Source of the DNA: Pseudomonadota bacterium
GTDB taxonomy: Bacteria > Desulfobacterota > Syntrophobacteria > Syntrophobacterales > Syntrophobacteraceae
Direction: 5' to 3'
Assembly: GCA_023416335.1 (NCBI GenBank)
Contig: JAEZHY010000212.1
Coordinates: 1-11,691, forward strand
DNA length: 11,691 bases
Below are positions 7,564-11,691 of the stretch, in pieces (the first letter of the stretch is position 1; every line of letters begins with the position of its first letter). Made by a program: the position numbers and the translations under genes. The notes under the pieces are model-generated. The model had not been told where the DNA came from. It ran no database searches and was given only the letters and a program-made list of their open reading frames with translations.

Positions 7564-8519
7564 CAATCACCACCGCCACAACCGCCGCATCCTCCTCCAC
7601 CGCAGCCACCGCCGCCCCCACCCCCACTGCACCCGCTGCTGCTGCCGTCACTTCCGCCACCACAACCTCCTCCGCCGCAGCCACCTGAAGAAGGCTGTAC
7701 CACAGGCATAGCCGCTGCATCGGCGATATCCCCGAAGGCCGTACCCACCAGCACCCCGCCTCCGAAAACAGCGGCCAGGATCAACGCATCTGCGAATACG
7801 GAATCTCCGCTGTCAACCGGCCTTTGCATCCGGTCCCGGAGTGATGCGAGTGAGGATTGCAGGCGATCGAGATATTCCTTCCCCTTGTTGTTAAGACGCG
7901 GAATTTTGCACAATAAGGCTATCAGAATTGGAGCGATTATCATCATCGCCAGCAGGAATATAACATTCGTATGTCCTCTGGAGAGTGCTATCTGGAGCTT
8001 GTAAGCTCCCAGTGAGAAACAGCCGATTGCAAGCACCCACTTAACTGTCCTGAGTTTGGAGACGGCTTCACGTGAGACCAGCAGATTAGCACTTTTCAGG
8101 CGAAGATCTATTGCATCGCAGAAATCCCGGATGGGGTCCCGGACCTTCCTGTAAACATCTTTCTTGAGTACGGAAAACCCAATCTCCAGGAAGACTTTCC
8201 GCTCTATTTCATTGAGCAGGCCCGGATCGGGATGCCCCAGATTTTTCTCGATTTTTCTCCGGTCTTTGGACACGAGAAACGAACGCTCGAAAAGACTCAT
8301 GAGGATGAGTTCCAGCACCCCGTTGCGACCGTTTCGAAGATATGCGATCTCGTAAGGATCAGGCCTGGAAGAAAGCAATGGAATGGGTGAATCCCCTGCG
8401 CGCTTCGCACTTGCGGAAAAAAGACGCCAGAGGATGAATGCCCCTACAATCACGATAGCGTAGAATACAAGGAAATCCGGACCGTACATGTTTGCGATGG
8501 GATTATCGTACCAACTCAT
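7563..8519 (-). CDS. Membrane protein with Gly/Cys-rich C-terminal tail (TIGR04222-like)
   Basis: The 318-residue product has an N-terminal membrane helix (about 16-34), a soluble helical segment of about 120 residues containing YEIAYLRNGRNGVLELILMS (56-75), two helices (about 158-178 and 186-204), and a fourth at about 243-260. Residues 278-318 are almost only Gly, Ser and Cys, with six Cys (281, 286, 297, 306, 311, 314) spaced by Gly runs and a final Asp. The conserved YLRNGRN-type segment plus low-complexity Gly/Cys tail recalls the family I remember as TIGR04222; that recall is unchecked. The start is ATG 8519, with AGGAG seven bases upstream; an in-frame start at 8618 would add 33 residues that lack membrane or conserved character. 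The gene couples to the radical SAM gene by TGATG. The tail may be the site modified by that enzyme, which is inference. Confidence 0.8.
   Translation of the reverse strand: MSWYDNPIANMYGPDFLVFYAIVIVGAFILWRLFSASAKRAGDSPIPLLSSRPDPYEIAYLRNGRNGVLELILMSLFERSFLVSKDRRKIEKNLGHPDPGLLNEIERKVFLEIGFSVLKKDVYRKVRDPIRDFCDAIDLRLKSANLLVSREAVSKLRTVKWVLAIGCFSLGAYKLQIALSRGHTNVIFLLAMMIIAPILIALLCKIPRLNNKGKEYLDRLQSSLASLRDRMQRPVDSGDSVFADALILAAVFGGGVLVGTAFGDIADAAAMPVVQPSSGGCGGGGCGGGSDGSSSGCSGGGGGGGCGGGGCGGCGGGD
7567..7687 (-). repeat. Low-complexity GGC/TGC codon tract (Gly/Cys tail)
   Basis: This run of Gly and Cys codons encodes the last 41 residues of the membrane protein. On the plus strand it appears as CCACCGCC-type repeats and gives spurious proline-rich reading frames. 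Such tracts vary in length readily by slippage, so tail length may differ between strains. Confidence 0.75.
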
Positions 8520-8568
8520 CTCGTTACTCCTGGAAAGAGGTGCTCGTTTCGACAGGCCATCCGCCGCG

Positions 8569-8585
8569 ACTGCAGTAGTTGCAGT
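8569..8585. repeat. Inverted repeat ACTGCA-N5-TGCAGT upstream of the membrane protein gene
   Basis: Six-base perfect arms (8569-8574 and 8580-8585) surround GTAGT. The element sits 50 bases before the membrane-protein start, directly downstream of a TATAGA candidate -10 on the minus strand (8592-8587). That is a usual place for a repressor operator. A partly matching TTGCAA lies upstream with only a 14-base spacer, so the promoter itself is uncertain. Confidence 0.35.
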
Positions 8586-8726
8586 TTCTATACCTTGTCG
8601 GATAGTTTGCAAGGACAAAGTGCGAGGACGGAAAAAGGAGAGAGACTACGTGTCAACTGAAGTCCATAGCTTTTCGAAATTCCAGCGAGATTGGCAGGCT
8701 TTGGGAGAATACGAATTACAGCCTAC

Positions 8727-9128
8727 CTACCAAATCGTATCCACTGCCGAGAGTCTGATCTTGCGGTCGCGGCTGATCAAAGGCAGTCCCAGATGGAGAG
8801 CTGTTGCAGCGATGATTCTGTCGGGCAGGTCAGGAACATCGTTCCTGGGTACATTGGGGAGCATTTCTACAACGGAAGCAGACAGGTCCGTCACGAATAT
8901 GCCTGCCAAACCGCTCTGCACTATTGCCTGCAGGAGCCGATACATTTCGGCAGGGATGCACCCCTTTTCCTGAAGATAAATAATTTCAACCAGACAAATG
9001 GTTGGCACATAGATGATGGATTCACCGCGGTCGCAGGCTTCAAAACAACCTCTTGCCACCGGACCCAGACGCGGATCGTCCAACAGATACCAGATCAGGC
9101 TATGTGTGTCCGTAACATAGTCCTGCAT
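8727..9128 (-). CDS. vapC: VapC-type PIN-domain toxin
   Basis: The 133-residue product has the PIN-domain acidic set: TDTH with D7 near the N-terminus (YVTDTHSLIWYLLDD), E48 in CLVEIIYL, D100/D103 in VPDLPDRIIAATAL, and D121 in LISRDRKI. PIN-domain VapC toxins are magnesium-dependent ribonucleases that cut tRNA or rRNA and stop growth when free of antitoxin. The length is typical. Its ATG shares one base with the stop of the antitoxin gene (TGATG at 9130-9126), the usual coupling for such pairs. All catalytic acids appear present, so the toxin is probably functional. About 208 bases separate it from the next gene downstream, and I saw no strong terminator there. Confidence 0.9.
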   Translation of the reverse strand: MQDYVTDTHSLIWYLLDDPRLGPVARGCFEACDRGESIIYVPTICLVEIIYLQEKGCIPAEMYRLLQAIVQSGLAGIFVTDLSASVVEMLPNVPRNDVPDLPDRIIAATALHLGLPLISRDRKIRLSAVDTIW

Positions 9129-9364
9129 CAGATATCCTCTCGCGGGAACTCAGACCAAATTTCCCGCCGTGCCTGGTCAATATCTTCTTCAGAAAGATCC
9201 AAACCTTTCCACAAGCCTCGAAGGAGCCTTCTCCCTGCAGGGTTGCAGGACTTCAACTCGTGTTCGATCTGCGGAGCAAGCCGCTCGATCAGGCGAATCT
9301 TGTCGACTGCTGAGAGCTGCTTTGCCAATTCCAGGAGCTTTTCCAATGTCGCCGCTTCAGCCAT
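9128..9364 (-). CDS. Antitoxin partner of the PIN toxin (VapB-like)
   Basis: This 78-residue, mostly helical, charged protein ends in the pattern RGLWKGLDLSEEDIDQARRE followed by WSEFPREDI. Antitoxins encoded immediately before PIN toxins often end this way, and the C-terminal part would wrap the toxin active site. The N-terminal half (LEKLLELAKQLSAVDKIRLIERLAP) is amphipathic helix and may dimerise; no clear AbrB or ribbon-helix-helix DNA-binding fold is visible. AAGG six to nine bases upstream of the ATG at 9364 serves as ribosome site. A TTGACA on the minus strand (9451-9446) may be the -35 of the pair. The gene family name is uncertain; the role is well supported by position. Confidence 0.82.
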   Translation of the reverse strand: MAEAATLEKLLELAKQLSAVDKIRLIERLAPQIEHELKSCNPAGRRLLRGLWKGLDLSEEDIDQARREIWSEFPREDI

Positions 9365-9445
9365 GCCGCACCTTCTAATGAAATATGCGAGCCGGATTTA
9401 AAAATAGCAAAATCTCTAATCGAATGAAAGTGTTACTCAAGGGTA

Positions 9446-9451
9446 TGTCAA
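9446..9451 (-). promoter_or_regulatory. Candidate -35 element for the toxin-antitoxin pair
   Basis: A perfect TTGACA on the minus strand lies 82 bases before the antitoxin start and just beyond the terminase stop. The hexamer 17 bases downstream (TTCATT) is a poor -10, so this is only a partial promoter match. Confidence 0.3.
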
Positions 9452-9479
9452 GTTGTTCCGGGTGTCCCTTCAAATGTTT

Positions 9480-10943
9480 TCAATACCCTCTAAACCCAGC
9501 CGACCGCCTTTCCGCAGCCCCTTCGTATTCCACCGGGCCTCCTTCGATCTGGCGGGCGGCAAACCACGCCAGGGCGCACGCGATAGCGGCATCGCCATGA
9601 CGCTGCCCCCCATCGCGGCCTTTTCCCCGATAGTTTTCCGGAACACGGGCTATGCCCTTTTCGACGCGCACCGCACGCAGGTCGTCCAGGATGTCCGGGT
9701 CCTTCGGGATGACCAGGCTCCTGTCTTCGAAGGCGGCACGGCACGAGGGCATGTTCTCCAGGTACCACCTGTCCGAGAGCATCACGCCTCGGATCCTCCA
9801 ACTCCCGTACCGCTGCATCGCAACTTCAGCCAGGTAGTGGCCGTTGCCGCGCGCATCCAGGGCCCCGCCGGAAAACCTGGGAAGTCTGTCCGCAATATGG
9901 AAAAGGATCTGCTCCTGTTGCCTGAACGGCACGTTTCTCAGTTCGACTATAAAGGGCGCGCGGTATTTCGACTCTCCGATTTCCTGAAGGGGAAAGATCA
10001 CCGTAAGATCGCCGCTGCGGCCAAAATCCTCACCAAAGAAGGAAGGCTTCTCCTTCAGCATGGAATCCAGGGCATGATCGAGGTTCTTAACGCACCACTC
10101 GGCGGCTTCGGCATGCCGGATCCTTTCGGGAAGTTCGGCAAATTCCGGCCGGCACGTCAGCCTGATGACCGGGATTTCCTCATCCATGCAGTTTTCGATC
10201 AGGGCACGCGGAAGCCATGCACCCGAACCTTTTCCAGGAATGCAGAAGAGTTCCTCATCCGCATATTCCCCGTAAAAGTCGAGGAGTTCGCGGCGCCAGG
10301 CATTTTCTCCTTCAGCGGTCCATTCCTTTCCGGAGTGTTGGCAGATGCGCTTGTGGAGGCCTTCCTGCAGAGCGTCGTCCAGGGTAATCCTGTGCAATGA
10401 ATAGGGCTTCTTGCCGGTTCGGATGTCGTTTACGAGTTCGTTAAACGGGTTTTCGTCGCCGTTGTGGGTGCTGATGACCGCGAGTTTGCCTCCCCACATG
10501 AGGAGCGCTACCGCTGCCTTCATGAGTTGCGGCAGATCGTCGTGAAAGGCGGCTTCATCGATTACGACCTTCCCCTGCTTCCCTCTCAGGTTGCTGGGTC
10601 GGCTGGAAAGGGCCGTGACACGATAGCCGGATGCGAAACGAATTCTGTACCCGAGAATGTCTTTAGCTTCATCCCGGATGAGAGTTTGTTTAATCTTATC
10701 GGCAGCGAGGTTGAGGTATTTAACCCAGAAAGCAGTGTCGTTGATGAATTCGAGCGCCATCTCGCGATTATATCCGAGATACCAGACGTTCATTCCGGAA
10801 AGAGTCCCGGCCGTGAGTGCGCCGGCTGCAGCCTCGGTCCATGAGATCCCCACGCGCCTGGATTTTTCACAGACTTTCACCGGCGCCCGATCAAGGAACC
10901 ATTTCTGCTGGTATGGCAAGAACACCGGCAGCAGCAGGCTCAT
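9480..10943 (-). CDS. Mu gp28-like phage terminase large subunit
   Basis: The 487-residue product carries the terminase ATPase: Walker A-like KSRRVGISWT (27-36), Walker B KVVIDEAAF (125-133) and the ISTHNG coupling motif (157-162). The nuclease part follows, with acidic residues in FGEDFGRSGDLTVIF (D306), LDARGNGHYLAE (D363) and RHGDAAIACALA (D451). This motor pumps phage DNA into the prohead and cuts it. The KSRRVGISW signature and length match the Mu-like (FluMu gp28) branch. Its ATG overlaps the preceding small-terminase stop by 4 bp. It looks intact. In Mu-like phages a DUF935 portal gene normally follows at once; here the next genes are a toxin-antitoxin pair. Confidence 0.93.
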   Translation of the reverse strand: MSLLLPVFLPYQQKWFLDRAPVKVCEKSRRVGISWTEAAAGALTAGTLSGMNVWYLGYNREMALEFINDTAFWVKYLNLAADKIKQTLIRDEAKDILGYRIRFASGYRVTALSSRPSNLRGKQGKVVIDEAAFHDDLPQLMKAAVALLMWGGKLAVISTHNGDENPFNELVNDIRTGKKPYSLHRITLDDALQEGLHKRICQHSGKEWTAEGENAWRRELLDFYGEYADEELFCIPGKGSGAWLPRALIENCMDEEIPVIRLTCRPEFAELPERIRHAEAAEWCVKNLDHALDSMLKEKPSFFGEDFGRSGDLTVIFPLQEIGESKYRAPFIVELRNVPFRQQEQILFHIADRLPRFSGGALDARGNGHYLAEVAMQRYGSWRIRGVMLSDRWYLENMPSCRAAFEDRSLVIPKDPDILDDLRAVRVEKGIARVPENYRGKGRDGGQRHGDAAIACALAWFAARQIEGGPVEYEGAAERRSAGFRGY

Positions 10944-11461
10944 TCCGGAAGCCCCAGGATCTTGCGCCGGATTTCTGCGGCAGCCTCGTCCGATAAACCT
11001 CCGCGCCTTCCGCTCTCATCCTCGTCTTCAGCGGATTTTTCGGTCCGGCGCATGGATTCCCTGAGCTTTTCCCGCTGAACGTTTGAAGACTGGAGCCGGG
11101 TAAAATCGGAGAGTATCTTCGGCAGGAGGTCCTTTTGGATTTCTCCGGACAGCAGAGCCTCCAGGATCGTCTGGGCAAGGAGCCTGGAGGCGGCCTCTTC
11201 GAGGATCAGGCCTTCTCCGCCGTGGGATGCAAGCACACGCGATTTTTCCTCCATTACGCGAAGTTTGCGGCAGGTTTCGAAGAATTCCTCTCCATGGCGC
11301 CCAATGGCAGTCTTACTGATTTCGAAACCCTGCTCGGCAAGGAAGTCGCTGATGTCCTCGTAGCTCGTTCCTTCTACAAGCAGGCGGTCAACCTGGTCGA
11401 GAACATCCACTGGAAGATCGCTCGCTTTTCCTGCTTTCTTCCGCGGTCCTTTGGAAGGCAT
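10940..11461 (-). CDS. Mu gp27-like (DUF3486) small terminase subunit
   Basis: The 173-residue product has a basic start, then LPVDVLDQVDRLLVEGTSYEDISDFL, a helix-turn-helix-like DNA-recognition region with ISKTAIGRHGEEF (48-60), long helices, and a charged C-terminal tail (KSAEDEDESGRRGG). This pattern matches the DUF3486/gp27 family that sits directly before gp28 in Mu-like phages and recognises packaging DNA. The start is ATG 11461, whose A is shared with the stop of the upstream gene (TGATG); an in-frame start at 11500 would overlap that gene by 39 bases and lacks support. The 4-bp ATGA overlap with the large subunit ties the two together in translation. Confidence 0.85.
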   Translation of the reverse strand: MPSKGPRKKAGKASDLPVDVLDQVDRLLVEGTSYEDISDFLAEQGFEISKTAIGRHGEEFFETCRKLRVMEEKSRVLASHGGEGLILEEAASRLLAQTILEALLSGEIQKDLLPKILSDFTRLQSSNVQREKLRESMRRTEKSAEDEDESGRRGGLSDEAAAEIRRKILGLPE

Positions 11462-11661
11462 CAGCCCAACTCCTTTTCGATCTCTTCGATGTCCCTGCAA
11501 ATCGGCAGATATTTTCTCCTGAGCTTGTGCAGTTCCGATATCAGCTCCAATGCTTCGGCGGTCTGCAATTCTTTTAGCGGAACCACCGAAGCCGGCTGAA
11601 TAATCTGCTTGATTCCCGCAATCAGCCCCTGCGCACGCGCGGCCAACCGCATGCGCTCCAT
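11461..11661 (-). CDS. Small coiled-coil protein of the Mu-like packaging module
   Basis: This is a 66-residue helical protein (MERMRLAARAQGLIAGIKQI onwards) with a heptad-like C-terminal half (ELQTAEALELISELHKLRRK, then CRDIEEIEKELG). ATG 11661 has AGGAG at 11672-11668, six bases upstream, which favours this start. The frame stays open to the window edge at 11691, so a longer form reaching beyond the window cannot be excluded. It lies in the slot of the small genes before gp27 in Mu-like phages (gp25/gp26 region). Its function is unknown; a structural or packaging role is inferred from position only. Confidence 0.7.
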   Translation of the reverse strand: MERMRLAARAQGLIAGIKQIIQPASVVPLKELQTAEALELISELHKLRRKYLPICRDIEEIEKELG

Positions 11662-11691
11662 CTTCTTCTCCTGGAGCGCTCCCCTGAGCAC

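Noticed and set aside
7318..8004. Plus-strand proline-rich open frame
   Set aside because: The proline runs are the reverse complement of the Gly/Cys tail codons of the membrane protein; there is no ribosome site or domain.
8520..8618. Upstream in-frame extension of the membrane protein to 8618
   Set aside because: ATG 8519 has a well-placed AGGAG; the extra 33 residues lack conservation-like features and would cover the inverted repeat and promoter candidate.
8630..8640. T-run on the minus strand (8636-8631) as terminator of the toxin gene
   Set aside because: No stable GC-rich stem lies directly before it.
9453..10400. Long plus-strand open frame (315 codons) opposite the large terminase
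   Set aside because: The minus-strand frame carries clear terminase ATPase and nuclease motifs; the plus frame is a codon-bias shadow with no recognisable protein character.

Overview
The window looks like a chromosomal segment of a Gram-negative bacterium with moderately high GC, most plausibly a deltaproteobacterium-type lineage (Desulfobacterota/Syntrophobacter-like). The Gram-negative call rests on an outer-membrane Omp85/TamA gene. The lineage is inference from general protein character, not from a marker gene. No tRNA, rRNA or CRISPR array was seen.

Layout from left to right. (1) 1-1330, minus strand: the N-terminal 443 codons of a TamA-like Omp85 protein with signal peptide, three POTRA-like units and the start of the beta barrel, cut by the window edge. 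(2) 1331-1686: a divergent control region with a good sigma-70-like promoter candidate pointing right and two small inverted repeats. (3) 1687-6368, plus strand: a tight four-gene operon with every junction overlapping by 4-8 bp. It encodes a GrpE-like nucleotide exchange factor, a compact Hsp70/DnaK-like ATPase, a 701-residue helical protein I do not recognise, and a 115-residue J-domain-like protein whose HPD motif is replaced by Tyr-Pro-Pro. This looks like a self-contained, non-canonical Hsp70 machine, and a weak intrinsic terminator follows it. (4) 8519-6418, minus strand: a two-gene unit of a four-helix membrane protein with a Gly/Cys-rich C-terminal tail, coupled by a TGATG overlap to a radical SAM/SPASM enzyme that is a candidate modifier of that tail. 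(5) 9364-8727, minus strand: a VapBC-type toxin-antitoxin pair with a PIN-domain toxin. (6) 11691-9480, minus strand: three overlapping genes of a Mu-like phage packaging module (a small coiled-coil protein, a gp27/DUF3486-type small terminase and a gp28-type large terminase). The portal gene expected after the large terminase is missing, and the toxin-antitoxin pair lies there instead.

How the parts work together. The chaperone operon carries ATPase, exchange factor and J-like partner side by side, so the 701-residue protein is most simply a client, adaptor or scaffold of that machine. The membrane protein and radical SAM enzyme resemble a substrate/maturase pair. The right third is the edge of a Mu-like prophage or its remnant. 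The two most interesting things are the four-gene chaperone cassette and the Gly/Cys-tail/radical SAM pair.
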